This document shows, piece by piece, positions 13,841 through 21,439 of a stretch of 21,439 bases of DNA. The notes beneath the pieces were generated by a model. The model was not told the origin of the DNA and ran no database searches. It saw only the letters and a program-made list of their open reading frames with translations. The first letter of the stretch is position 1, and each line of letters begins with the position of its first letter. Origin of the DNA: CAZBUH01 sp964495095 (lineage in GTDB: Bacteria > Bacillota > Clostridia > Oscillospirales > Oscillospiraceae); contig CAZBUH010000028.1 of the NCBI GenBank assembly GCA_964495095.1, forward strand, positions 1 through 21,439. Direction: 5' to 3'. The position numbers and the translations under genes are program-made.

Positions 13841-15691
13841 GTGAAGATATTAGATAATATCCAGTCTCCGGAGGATATTAAGGCTCTCGATTATACGGAG
13901 CTTGATAAGCTGAGCGCAGAAATACGGGATTTTCTCGTGGAAAGCGTCTCAAAAACAGGCGGCCATCTGTCGTCAAATCTGGGAGTCGTAGAGCTTACAC
14001 TGGCGATACACAAGGTGTTCGACACGTCGAAGGACAGGCTGGTTTTCGATGTGGGGCATCAAAGCTATGTACATAAAATAATAACCGGACGCCGGGATAA
14101 ATTTGACACCCTGCGCCAGCTTGGCGGGATAGCGGGCTTTCCAAAGCCCTCGGAGAGCGTACACGACGCGTTTATCGCGGGCCATGCCTCCAATTCCATC
14201 TCCGTGGCTCTGGGAATGGCGAGAGCCAGGACGATTTCGGGGGATGACTATAACGTTATCGCCCTTATAGGCGACGGCGCATTGACCGGCGGGCTCTCCT
14301 ACGAGGCGCTTTCTGACGCCGGCGAGAGCGGGGAGCGGCTTATCGTTATTTTAAACGATAACGGCATGTCCATAACCGAAAATGTGGGCGGCATTGCCCG
14401 GCATCTGGCAAAGCAGAGGATAAAGCCGGCCTACTACAGATTCAAAAAATATTACCGCCGGTTTATGGCGTTCATACCCGGCGGGAAATATATATATAAG
14501 CTGCTGCACGGCATGAAAAACGGTATAAAGGACGCTTTGCTGCACTGCAGCATGTTCGAGGATATGGGCTTTACCTATTTGGGGCCTGTGGACGGCCACA
14601 ACACTGAGCAGCTTGTGGAGACCCTGTCATGGGCAAAGCGCCTTGAGGGGCCGGTTATAGTCCATGCGGCCACCACAAAGGGCAAGGGCTACCCCTACGC
14701 GGAGGAAAACCCGGATAAATTCCACGGCGTGGGCAGGTTTAACCCCGTTACAGGCGAGATACTGGGCGGAGGCAGGAATTTCTCCGCCGTATTTGGGGAA
14801 AAGCTGTGCGAGATGGCGAAAGCCGATGCGAAAATATGCGCCATAACGGCGGCTATGGAAGCCGGAACAGGATTGAAGGGATTTGCCGCCAGATACCCGG
14901 ACAGGTTTTTTGACGTTGGAATAGCCGAGGAGCACGCCGTGGCGATGGCGGCGGGTATGGCAAAGCAGGGGCTGACGCCCGTGTTCGCCGTATACTCGAC
15001 TTTTTTGCAGCGGAGCTACGATATGCTGCTGCATGATACGGCGCTGGATAAGCTCCATGTGGTTTTCGCCGTGGACAGGGCGGGCCTTGTCGGAGAGGAC
15101 GGGGAGACCCACCACGGGGTGTTTGACGTGGGGTATTTAAGCTCCGTCCCGGGCATGACCGTAATGTGCCCTGCCAGCTACGCCGAGCTGCGGGACATGC
15201 TGGAATTTGCCGTACACAGGGCAAACGGGCCGGTGGCCGTGAGATATCCGCGGGGCGGCGAGGGCGAATATATGGCCGGTGGAGTTTCCGGCTCAAAGGT
15301 GCTGAATATAGGCTCGGATTTTACACTGGTTACTTACGGCACCGCTGTGAACACGGCGGCCCAGGCGGTGGTGACGCTGGCGATGCTCGGCGTTTCCGTG
15401 GAGCTTATTAAGCTGGACTTTATAAATCCAATAGATTTCAGGACAATAATAAAATCGGTGGCAAAAACCGGGCGGCTGCTGGTGCTTGAGGAGTGCGCGC
15501 AGCCGGGCTGTGTGGGCGGACGCATCGCGGCGGAGCTGTGCGAAAAGAAAATAGCCGCAAAATGTATGATACTTAAAAACCTGGGCAGCGATTTTGTAAC
15601 CCACGGCAGTGTGGAGGCGCTGCGCAGGCTGTGCGGGATAGACGAGGATAGCGTAGTCAAAGCCGTAATGGAGGAGATGAAAAATGAGTAA
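13841..15691 (+). CDS. dxs: 1-deoxy-D-xylulose-5-phosphate synthase
   Basis: This 616-residue thiamine diphosphate enzyme makes deoxyxylulose phosphate from pyruvate and glyceraldehyde 3-phosphate, the entry step of the MEP isoprenoid route. Visible motifs are VSKTGGHLSSNLGVVELT, FDVGHQSYVHKIITGR, GFPKPSESVHDAF, and the cofactor motif GDGALTGG...NDNGMS. Later come YLGPVDGHN, the transketolase pyrimidine domain with DVGIAEEHAVAMAAGMA, and DRAGLVGEDGETHHGVFD. The C-terminal domain is complete. GTG at 13841 has no clear ribosome binding site, and the N-terminus (MKILDNIQSPEDIKAL) is family-like. The stop overlaps tlyA by eight bases. Together with ispA it shows that this organism uses the MEP pathway. 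Confidence 0.96.
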   Translation: MKILDNIQSPEDIKALDYTELDKLSAEIRDFLVESVSKTGGHLSSNLGVVELTLAIHKVFDTSKDRLVFDVGHQSYVHKIITGRRDKFDTLRQLGGIAGFPKPSESVHDAFIAGHASNSISVALGMARARTISGDDYNVIALIGDGALTGGLSYEALSDAGESGERLIVILNDNGMSITENVGGIARHLAKQRIKPAYYRFKKYYRRFMAFIPGGKYIYKLLHGMKNGIKDALLHCSMFEDMGFTYLGPVDGHNTEQLVETLSWAKRLEGPVIVHAATTKGKGYPYAEENPDKFHGVGRFNPVTGEILGGGRNFSAVFGEKLCEMAKADAKICAITAAMEAGTGLKGFAARYPDRFFDVGIAEEHAVAMAAGMAKQGLTPVFAVYSTFLQRSYDMLLHDTALDKLHVVFAVDRAGLVGEDGETHHGVFDVGYLSSVPGMTVMCPASYAELRDMLEFAVHRANGPVAVRYPRGGEGEYMAGGVSGSKVLNIGSDFTLVTYGTAVNTAAQAVVTLAMLGVSVELIKLDFINPIDFRTIIKSVAKTGRLLVLEECAQPGCVGGRIAAELCEKKIAAKCMILKNLGSDFVTHGSVEALRRLCGIDEDSVVKAVMEEMKNE

Positions 15692-16487
15692 GACCAGGCT
15701 TGATGTGCTTTTAGTCCGGCGGGGCCTGGCCGAAAGCCGGGAACGGGCGAAGACCACAATCATGAGCGGCGTGGTTTTCGTGGACGGACAGCGCGCTGAT
15801 AAGCCAGGTACGCCGGTCTCTGAGGAGAGTAAAATAGAGGTGAGGGGCCATACCCTTGAATATGTGAGCCGGGGCGGCCTTAAGCTTGAAAAGGCGCTCA
15901 AAACCTTTCAGATTTCCCCGGACGGGCTTGTGTGCATCGACTGCGGCGCGTCCACCGGCGGCTTTACCGACTGCCTGCTGAAAAACGGAGCGAAGAAGGT
16001 ATTCTCGATCGACGTGGGCTACGGCCAGCTCGCCTGGAGCCTCCGGAACGACGGGCGGGTCGTGGTAATGGAGCGTACAAATATAAGAAACGTCACCCCG
16101 GAGCAGCTGGGGGAGCTGGCGGATATGGCTGTGATAGACGTGTCGTTCATATCCCTGAAAATAGTGCTGCCTGTAATTAGGACCCTTATTAAAGAGGGCG
16201 GACGGGTGGTCTGCCTTGTAAAACCCCAGTTTGAGGCGGGCAGGGAGAAGGTCGGCAAAAAGGGCGTCGTCCGGGATGAGGCCGTCCACCGTGAGGTGCT
16301 GGAGAATTTCATCCAAAACGCAAACGACGCAGGCTTCGCCGTCCTGGATATAACCTTCTCCCCTGTGAAGGGGCCGGAGGGGAATATTGAATATCTGGGA
16401 TATCTCCTGTCCGGAGGTACGGAAAACGGGGCGATTGACCCGGCGGAAACAGTAAAAGCGTCACATACGGAGCTGAAGGATATTTGA
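15684..16487 (+). CDS. tlyA: TlyA-family S4/FtsJ-domain RNA methyltransferase
   Basis: This 267-residue protein has an N-terminal S4 RNA-binding domain (TRLDVLLVRRGLAESRERAK to about residue 65). An FtsJ/RrmJ-like methyltransferase domain follows, with the SAM loop CIDCGASTGGFTDCLL, IDVGYGQLAW, and VIDVSFISLK. TlyA proteins methylate the 2'-hydroxyl of ribosomal RNA cytidines and, in mycobacteria, influence capreomycin sensitivity; some have been called hemolysins. In Clostridia this gene sits between dxs and nadK, exactly as here. It overlaps the dxs stop by eight bases and the nadK start by four. Confidence 0.94.
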   Translation: MSKTRLDVLLVRRGLAESRERAKTTIMSGVVFVDGQRADKPGTPVSEESKIEVRGHTLEYVSRGGLKLEKALKTFQISPDGLVCIDCGASTGGFTDCLLKNGAKKVFSIDVGYGQLAWSLRNDGRVVVMERTNIRNVTPEQLGELADMAVIDVSFISLKIVLPVIRTLIKEGGRVVCLVKPQFEAGREKVGKKGVVRDEAVHREVLENFIQNANDAGFAVLDITFSPVKGPEGNIEYLGYLLSGGTENGAIDPAETVKASHTELKDI

Positions 16488-17332
16488 AAAACATAGTTTT
16501 GTGCCCAAACCCCAAGAGGGATTTGCAGCTCGGACTTACGATGAAGGTCCGGGAAACGCTGCGCAGGCATGGTGTGGATGCTGCCGTAAGCCCCATAATG
16601 GGAGATGTGCCTGAGCAGTTTAAAAGTGAATGCGTGAGCCTTGAAAAAGCCCTGGATACTGCGGAGCTGCTGGTGGCCTTCGGCGGCGACGGCACCATCC
16701 TGCACGCGGCCCGGGCCGCGGTGGGCCGTGATGTGCCGCTTATAGGAGTGAATATGGGCACAAAGGGCTTTATGGCGGAGCTGGAGCCTGAAAACATCAG
16801 CGTGCTTGAACGCGTTATAGACGGCGGGTACACGGTGGAAAACAGGATGATGCTTGAGGTGGCCCTTATAAGGGGCGGCAGGGAGCTTTACTCCGATTTC
16901 GCCCTGAACGACGTGGTAATCGGCGGCATAGCGAGGCTTATAAATATTTCCGTCTACGGGGACGGAAACAAGATATCGGGTTTTTCCGGCGACGGGCTTG
17001 TGGTCTGCACGCCCACAGGCTCCACGGCCTATTCCATGTCGGCGGGAGGGCCCATAGTCGAGCCCTGGGCGGAGAATATAATAGTGACCCCCATATGCGC
17101 CCACGTGCTGGCGGCAAAGGCGTTTGTGCTTGCCCCGTCGAGGGTGGTGACCGTTGAGCTTGGGAGCCTTGACGGGAAAGCGGCGTATATGTCTGTGGAC
17201 GGGGGCGAGACTTTCCCCCTTGAGAGCGGGGACACGCTTAAAATCGGAAAATCCAGGTATGTTACAAGGCTCATGCGCATGTCCAACAAGAGCTTTTATC
17301 AGGTAGTAAATGAAAAACTGGGAGAGAGATAA
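16484..17332 (+). CDS. nadK: NAD kinase
   Basis: This 282-residue ATP-NAD kinase makes NADP. Visible motifs are the catalytic GGDGT (residues 67-71) in LLVAFGGDGTILHAAR, GVNMGTKGFMAEL, LNDVVIGG, and the NAD-binding GDGLVVCTPTGSTAYSMSAGGP. The length matches bacterial enzymes. The TTG start overlaps the tlyA stop by four bases, with AAGGA just upstream. Its placement after dxs and tlyA is the normal Firmicutes order. NADPH is used in the MEP pathway, but the neighbourhood probably reflects conserved order rather than a special link. Confidence 0.96.
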   Translation: MKNIVLCPNPKRDLQLGLTMKVRETLRRHGVDAAVSPIMGDVPEQFKSECVSLEKALDTAELLVAFGGDGTILHAARAAVGRDVPLIGVNMGTKGFMAELEPENISVLERVIDGGYTVENRMMLEVALIRGGRELYSDFALNDVVIGGIARLINISVYGDGNKISGFSGDGLVVCTPTGSTAYSMSAGGPIVEPWAENIIVTPICAHVLAAKAFVLAPSRVVTVELGSLDGKAAYMSVDGGETFPLESGDTLKIGKSRYVTRLMRMSNKSFYQVVNEKLGER

Positions 17333-17788
17333 GTGGGAACAAAAAGCGACCGGCAGAAGCTTATACTTGATATAATAGGCCAGCAGGATATAGAGACCCA
17401 AAATCAGCTTATAGAAGCCCTGCGGGAGTCCGGAATGGGGAGCACCCAGGCCACCATTTCCAGGGACATAAAGGAACTGCGTCTTGTGAAGGAGCTTACG
17501 TCCCGGGGCACCTATAAGTACGCCAGGGACATGAAAAATGCCAGAAGCCCTTACAGCGAGAGGCTGAGCACCATATTCCGGGAGTGCGTTACCTCCTTTA
17601 CCAGCGCCCAGAATATCGTGGTGATAAAGACGCTGCCGGGTCTGGCCTCCGCCGCCTGCAGCGCCATCGACGGCATGAACCTGCCGGAGATAGCGGGGAG
17701 CCTTGCCGGAGACGATACGGCGTTTATTGCAATGCGCAATAACGAATCTGCGGAAAGCCTGTGCAGGGATATGGAGAAGCTGCTCTGA
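17333..17788 (+). CDS. argR: Arginine repressor ArgR/AhrC
   Basis: This 151-residue regulator has the N-terminal winged helix (RQKLILDIIGQQDIETQNQL and STQATISRDIKELRLVK). The C-terminal hexamer and arginine-binding domain includes PGLASAACSAID and LPEIAGSLAGDDTAFIAMR (key residues GDDT). It represses arginine synthesis and may activate catabolism when arginine is present. No clear ARG box was found upstream of the block, and the gene begins directly after the nadK stop with GGGAGAG for ribosome binding. It is full length. Confidence 0.95.
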   Translation: MGTKSDRQKLILDIIGQQDIETQNQLIEALRESGMGSTQATISRDIKELRLVKELTSRGTYKYARDMKNARSPYSERLSTIFRECVTSFTSAQNIVVIKTLPGLASAACSAIDGMNLPEIAGSLAGDDTAFIAMRNNESAESLCRDMEKLL

Positions 17789-17817
17789 ATTTATGCGCCC
17801 GGAAAAGGTGAGAGAAA

Positions 17818-19503
17818 ATGCTTGAACTGTTGCATATTGAAAATATAGCCGTAATAGAAAAGGCGGATATAGAATTTGAACGGGGCCTCAACGTGCTTAC
17901 CGGCGAGACAGGCGCGGGAAAATCCATTGTTATTGACTCCCTGGGCGCCGTCCTTGGCCTGCGGGTATCAAAGGACATAGTGCGCGCCGGAGAGAGCCGG
18001 GGCACGGTGACGGCCTCGTTTTCCGGGGAAGATGCGTCCGGCTGGTGCGCGGAAAACGGCGTGGATTTTGAGGACGAGCTTATAATTATGCGCCGCATTT
18101 CCGCCGACGGGAAAAATCAGTGCCGTGTAAACGGATGCCCCGTGTCCGTGGCCCAGCTTAAGGAGCTGGGGAGCATGCTCCTTGATATACACGGCCAGAA
18201 CGACGGCCAGCGGCTTTTGGATGAAAACAGCCACCGGCAGTATCTTGACGGCTTCGGGGGGCTGGAGCCGGATGTGGAGACATACAGGGCGGTATACAGG
18301 AATTTCCGGGATGTTAAGGAGGAGCTGGACAGGCTCTCTATGGACGAAGGTGAAAAGGAACGGAAGGCGGATATCCTTAAATTCCAGATAGACGAATTGG
18401 AGCGGGCCAATATAAAGCCCGGCGAGACAGCGGAAAAAACCGCCCGTCGGGAGCTTTTGAGAAATTCCGTAAAGCTCACCGACGCTGTGGAGAACGCCTT
18501 CAGGGCCATGTACGGCGGCGAGGATTACGAGGGGGCCGCCTCGCTCATAGGCGACGCCGCCGGGGAGATACAGTCCGCCTCAAGATATACGGACACGCTG
18601 TCGGAGCTTGGAAAAAATCTCGAGGATCTGCGTTACACGGCGGAGGATATAGCCGAGCAGCTCCGGGACTTCCGGGAGAGCCTTGACTATTCCCCGGAGG
18701 AGCTTGATGAGCTTGAAAACAGGCTTGACGGGCTGAAAAAGCTCTCGAGGAAATACGGCGATACGGAGGAGGAAATGCTCCTGTTTCTCGACAGGGCAAA
18801 GGGCGAGCTTGAGGATATCGAGTATTCAGCCGAGAAGGTGGAAAAGCTCACGGCGGAGCTTGATAAATGCCGGGCCGCGGCTGAGGTCTCGGCGGAAAAG
18901 CTGTCGGCAAAGCGGAAAACGGCCGCCGGAAAGCTGGAAAAGCGCATAAAGGCGGAGCTGGAGAGCCTCAATATGCCCGGGGTCAGATTCGCCGTCGAGT
19001 TTTCGCCGGTGCCCGGCCCTGATGGGTTTAACGCTGCCGGCTCGGACGAAGTGCGCTTTCTCATGTCCGCAAACGCCGGGCAGAATATGGGGCGCATAAG
19101 CAGAATAGCCTCCGGAGGCGAACTGTCGAGAATAATGCTCGCCATGAAGAGCGTACTGGCGGAGAACGACAGCGTCGGCTCCATGGTGTTTGACGAGATA
19201 GACACCGGCGTGTCCGGCGTGGCCGCCCAGCGGGTAGGGGAGAAGCTCTGCAAGCTGTCGGCGGAAAAGCAGGTCATATGCGTCACCCATCTGCCCCAGA
19301 TAGCCGCCATGGCGGACGCACATTTTGAAATCCTGAAGCGTGTGGAGGGCGGAGGCACCTTCACCCAGGTTACAAAGCTGGATGAAAATGGCCGCATAAG
19401 AGAAATAGCCCGCCTCACCGGCGGCGACAATATAACAGAGACCACCCTGAAAAGCGCCGCCGAGCAGGTGGAGGCCGCAGAGGAGTATAAGAGAAAGCTA
19501 TGA
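17818..19503 (+). CDS. recN: DNA repair protein RecN
   Basis: This 561-residue SMC-like ATPase has Walker A at residues 29-36 (GETGAGKS) and a central coiled coil broken by a hinge-like acidic segment. The ABC signature SGGELSRIMLAMK and Walker B MVFDEIDTGVSG come next, followed by the CVTHLPQIAAMAD histidine loop. RecN gathers broken DNA ends before recombinational repair. Position after argR is standard in Firmicutes. AGGTGAG supports ATG 17818. No LexA-like box is visible in the 29 bases before it, so damage control would have to come from further upstream. Its final codons overlap the start of a truncated ATPase fragment. Confidence 0.96.
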   Translation: MLELLHIENIAVIEKADIEFERGLNVLTGETGAGKSIVIDSLGAVLGLRVSKDIVRAGESRGTVTASFSGEDASGWCAENGVDFEDELIIMRRISADGKNQCRVNGCPVSVAQLKELGSMLLDIHGQNDGQRLLDENSHRQYLDGFGGLEPDVETYRAVYRNFRDVKEELDRLSMDEGEKERKADILKFQIDELERANIKPGETAEKTARRELLRNSVKLTDAVENAFRAMYGGEDYEGAASLIGDAAGEIQSASRYTDTLSELGKNLEDLRYTAEDIAEQLRDFRESLDYSPEELDELENRLDGLKKLSRKYGDTEEEMLLFLDRAKGELEDIEYSAEKVEKLTAELDKCRAAAEVSAEKLSAKRKTAAGKLEKRIKAELESLNMPGVRFAVEFSPVPGPDGFNAAGSDEVRFLMSANAGQNMGRISRIASGGELSRIMLAMKSVLAENDSVGSMVFDEIDTGVSGVAAQRVGEKLCKLSAEKQVICVTHLPQIAAMADAHFEILKRVEGGGTFTQVTKLDENGRIREIARLTGGDNITETTLKSAAEQVEAAEEYKRKL

Positions 19504-19622
19504 TAATCCGGATAAACGGGGCCTTTGGCGCGGGAAAGACCACTGCGGCCTTTGAGCTTCACCGCCGGCTGCCGGACTCCTTATCCTCCGGTAAGTTTAT
19601 CACTTTAAATATCGGGAGATGA
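19500..19622 (+). pseudogene. Truncated TmrB-like P-loop NTPase fragment
   Basis: An ATG overlapping the recN stop (ATGA) opens a 40-residue frame beginning MIIRINGAFGAGKTT, a clear Walker A (GAFGAGKT), followed by AAFELHRRLPDS. This closely resembles the N-terminus of TmrB-like/AAA small ATPases, which run for about 170-200 residues. After residue 27 the match is lost (LSSGKFITLNIGR) and a TGA ends it immediately before the terminator hairpin. It therefore lacks Walker B and the rest of the fold and is best read as the stump left by a deletion. An independent microprotein is possible but unlikely. Confidence 0.65.
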
Positions 19623-19659
19623 AAAAGGGCTGTGGAAATACGATTCCCACAGCCCTTTT
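19623..19659. terminator. Bidirectional terminator between recN block and MATE gene
   Basis: AAAAGGGCTGTGG (19623-19635) pairs with CCACAGCCCTTTT (19647-19659). T-runs occur on both strands, so it can end both the recN transcript and the convergent transporter transcript. Confidence 0.9.
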
Positions 19660-19663
19660 AAAT

Positions 19664-21031
19664 TTACTCCGACGGCAATGATACCTGCCGCTTTGCCCAG
19701 CGGCCGCTGAAAAAGTATGTAAAGCCCACCAGGGGCGTTGTAAAGGCCGCGATGGAGCAGCCCAGCCAGTAGCCGTAAAGGCCGATAACGCCGCTTAAAA
19801 GTGTGCTGAGCGCGATTTTTATAACGAGGTTTTCCGCAATGCCGGCCCACATCTCAAGCTGCGTATTTCCAACGCCCTCAAAAAGAGCGAAGGGGCCGGT
19901 AGAGAGTGTAAGGCCCAGGTAAAACAGCACGGCTATCCACATGTAATTCCGGGCCATGCCTATAACCTCGCTGTCGGAGGTAAAGGCCCCGAATATCTGG
20001 CGGGCAAATATGAGCATCACTGCGGCTGTGATGAGCCATATGGCGAGGCTGAGCCCAACGGTAAGCAGGAACACCCTTTTTATGCGGTCTGTTTTGCCGG
20101 CGCCGAAGCACTGGCCCACGATTGCGCCGCCGCCTGTATACAGCCCCATGGTGATGGCGTTTGCTATCATATTGAGCTTGCTGCCTATGCCGTCCACCGC
20201 CGAGGCCGCCACGCCGTAGGCGTTGACATTTGAATTAATGAACATGGTGGACACCGACATGAGAAAGCCGAAAATCATAAGCGGCAGCGAGAGACGGATA
20301 ATGGCCGCGGCGTTTTTTGCCCTGGGAATGAAGCTTTTGGGCTTAAAATCAAAACCGAAGCTCTCCCGGCGGTGAAAAAGATAGATGAGCGATACAAGAA
20401 ATGAGGTGCCCTGGGAGATGACCGTGGCCAGGGCGGCACCCTCCACATCCATTCCAAATACGCCGATGAAAAGAAGGTCCAGGCCGATATTTATGACTGC
20501 TGCTATTGCAATGAACACCGTGGGAAGCCTTGATTCACCCAGCCCCCGGATAATGGAGCAGATGCAGTTGTAGCCGTAGATAAAGACGATGCCGCTGCAG
20601 CATACGAGATAGTATGAGTGGGTTTGGCCGTAAACGGCCTCCGGAGTGTTCAGAAGCCCCAGGAGCCACTTTGTAAGGGCAGCCCCGGCGGAGCCAAGGG
20701 CCAGCGCGCCTATAAGTGCGATGGTCATAAATGTGCCGATAGTGTTTTTTATCCGCTGATGATCCCCGGCGCCCACCTGCTGGGAGAGCAGTATCTGCCC
20801 GCCGAAGCCAAGGCTCATGCCCACTGTCAGAAGCAGGTTTTGAAGCACCCCGCCGATGCCCACGGCGGAAAGCCCGTCGGAGCCGATGAAATTGCCCACC
20901 ACCGCCATGTCAGTAATCGTGTAGCAGGCCTGCAATATATTGCCCAGGATGATGGGCAGCGAAAAAAGCGTAAGCTGCTTAAAAAGCGGCCCTTCCGTCA
21001 TGTCGTTAATAAGCGACGCCTTGCGTGACAT
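19664..21031 (-). CDS. MATE-family multidrug/cation antiporter
   Basis: This 455-residue protein has about twelve membrane helices and the MATE start (DMTEGPLFKQLTLFSLPIILGNILQ, shown here as GPLFKQLTLFSLPIILGN). The first repeat contains VGNFIGSDGLSAVG and GFGGQILLSQQVGAGD, and the second contains GGGAIVGQCFGAGKTDR, as in the NorM/DinF superfamily. Such proteins export drugs or metabolites using sodium or proton gradients; the substrate is not readable here. GGGGAG (21046-21041 on the minus strand) precedes ATG 21031. It is divergent from a MerR-family gene and has a MerR-type promoter, so induction by a bound ligand is likely. Its leader is about 90 nt. Confidence 0.94.
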   Translation of the reverse strand: MSRKASLINDMTEGPLFKQLTLFSLPIILGNILQACYTITDMAVVGNFIGSDGLSAVGIGGVLQNLLLTVGMSLGFGGQILLSQQVGAGDHQRIKNTIGTFMTIALIGALALGSAGAALTKWLLGLLNTPEAVYGQTHSYYLVCCSGIVFIYGYNCICSIIRGLGESRLPTVFIAIAAVINIGLDLLFIGVFGMDVEGAALATVISQGTSFLVSLIYLFHRRESFGFDFKPKSFIPRAKNAAAIIRLSLPLMIFGFLMSVSTMFINSNVNAYGVAASAVDGIGSKLNMIANAITMGLYTGGGAIVGQCFGAGKTDRIKRVFLLTVGLSLAIWLITAAVMLIFARQIFGAFTSDSEVIGMARNYMWIAVLFYLGLTLSTGPFALFEGVGNTQLEMWAGIAENLVIKIALSTLLSGVIGLYGYWLGCSIAAFTTPLVGFTYFFSGRWAKRQVSLPSE

Positions 21032-21108
21032 TTATATATTCTCCCCCTGGGTAAATACCGATTTAACAGCGCCTTCGAAAAATATCCGGCGCCGGAATCA
21101 ATATTTAC

Positions 21109-21137
21109 TTGATAAATACTGTCCCTTATTCTAAACT
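21109..21137 (+). promoter_or_regulatory. Candidate promoter for the MerR-family gene
   Basis: TTGATA (21109-21114) and TAAACT (21132-21137) are 17 bases apart. The -10 overlaps the opposing transporter promoter, so regulator binding there could also control its own gene. The -10 is only a four-of-six match. Confidence 0.35.
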
Positions 21138-21158
21138 ATGGTGTAGCACCAATGTCAA
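21128..21158 (-). promoter_or_regulatory. MerR-type promoter with 19-bp spacer for the MATE gene
   Basis: On the minus strand a perfect TTGACA (21158-21153) is followed after 19 bases by TAGAAT (21133-21128). The overlong spacer contains the dyad TGGTG-CTA-CACCA. Stretched spacers of 19-20 bp with a central dyad are the hallmark of MerR-family promoters, where the regulator twists the DNA to realign the two boxes. Confidence 0.75.
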
Positions 21159-21173
21159 GAGGGAGTTGATAAT

Positions 21174-21439
21174 TTGGAAGACAAAATGATGAAAACGGCG
21201 GAGTTTGCAAAATTCTGCGGTACTACCCGGGACACCCTGCTGTGGTATGACAAAATGGGCATACTGAAGCCGGCTGCGGTGGGGGAGAACGGGTACCGGT
21301 ACTATCTGTCCCGGCAGTTTTTCGATTTTGACCTTATCTCCACTTTAAAGCAGACGGGAAATTCCGTGCGCGAGATAAAGGAATATCACAGCAGGCGGGA
21401 CTATGGGGAGCTGCGGGAGCTTTTTCGGGAGAAAAGCGC
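21174..21439 (+). CDS. MerR-family transcriptional regulator (partial, cut by window end)
   Basis: The first 88 residues are present. They contain the winged helix-turn-helix KTAEFAKFCGTTRDTLLWYDKMGIL, seen here as AEFAKFCGTTRDTLLWYDK, then a GYRYY wing and the start of the second helix pair (LKQTGNSVREIKEYHSRRD). The ligand-binding C-terminus lies outside the window. TTG at 21174 is chosen because GAGGGAG (21159-21165) is eight bases upstream. The next in-frame starts are ATG 21186 and ATG 21189. It is divergent from the MATE gene and is its likely regulator. Confidence 0.88.
   Translation, partial: MEDKMMKTAEFAKFCGTTRDTLLWYDKMGILKPAAVGENGYRYYLSRQFFDFDLISTLKQTGNSVREIKEYHSRRDYGELRELFREKS

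Noticed and set aside
16019..17401. Minus-strand open frame of 460 codons opposite tlyA and nadK
   Set aside because: It mirrors two clear genes on the plus strand and reads as composition-driven His/Arg/Pro-rich sequence without motifs.
1..21439. CRISPR array, tRNA, rRNA or complete insertion sequence
   Set aside because: No regularly spaced repeats, no cloverleaf or ribosomal RNA sequence, and no transposase with terminal repeats were seen on reading both strands.

Overview
The window comes from a spore-forming, moderately GC-rich member of the Clostridia, probably Oscillospirales-like. The reasons are a spoIIIA sporulation operon, the conserved Firmicutes order nusB - xseA - xseB - ispA - dxs - tlyA - nadK - argR - recN, AGGAGG-type ribosome binding sites, and many GTG and TTG starts. 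No species name can be supported from sequence reading alone.

Layout. (1) 1-1774: an AT-rich flank with no convincing gene, then a YczE/YitT-like membrane protein (+) facing a DegV protein (-) across a shared bidirectional terminator. (2) 1945-4634: a four-gene plus-strand unit encoding a small membrane protein, a DEDDh exonuclease, an HD-domain protein and a DinB-type Y-family polymerase. It has a LexA-like operator just after a TATAAT element and a strong terminator at the end, so it reads as a candidate SOS operon. (3) 4719-8117: spoIIIAC-AD-AE-AF-AG-AH, without spoIIIAA and spoIIIAB at this locus. (4) 8231-12393: an Asp23-family gene, nusB, a TsaD/Kae1 paralogue, xseA, xseB and ispA, mostly overlapping.

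(5) 12394-13840 is the most interesting stretch. About 650 nt between ispA and the next gene has no credible coding content, is rich in hairpins, and has complementary ends (12527-12537 with 13163-13173). It has its own sigma-A-type promoter and lies directly upstream of a small membrane-protein gene that matches OapA. By position, size and partner gene this is an OLE (Ornate Large Extremophilic) RNA with its membrane-protein partner, inserted in the isoprenoid genes ispA and dxs.

(6) 13841-19503: dxs, tlyA, nadK, argR and recN, tightly packed. (7) 19500-19622: a truncated P-loop NTPase start (TmrB-like) overlapping the recN stop, at the place where spoIVB and spo0A often follow in relatives. 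(8) 19623-21439: a MATE-family transporter (-) and a divergent MerR-family regulator (+, cut by the window end). The promoter between them has the 19-bp spacer and central dyad typical of MerR-controlled promoters.

How the parts fit: isoprenoid precursor synthesis (Dxs, IspA), NAD phosphorylation, arginine control and DNA repair (XseAB, RecN, DinB) share the housekeeping block. The spoIIIA genes build the mother-cell to forespore channel. The OLE/OapA pair is a membrane-associated ribonucleoprotein linked elsewhere to stress tolerance. The MerR/MATE pair looks like a ligand-induced efflux module.
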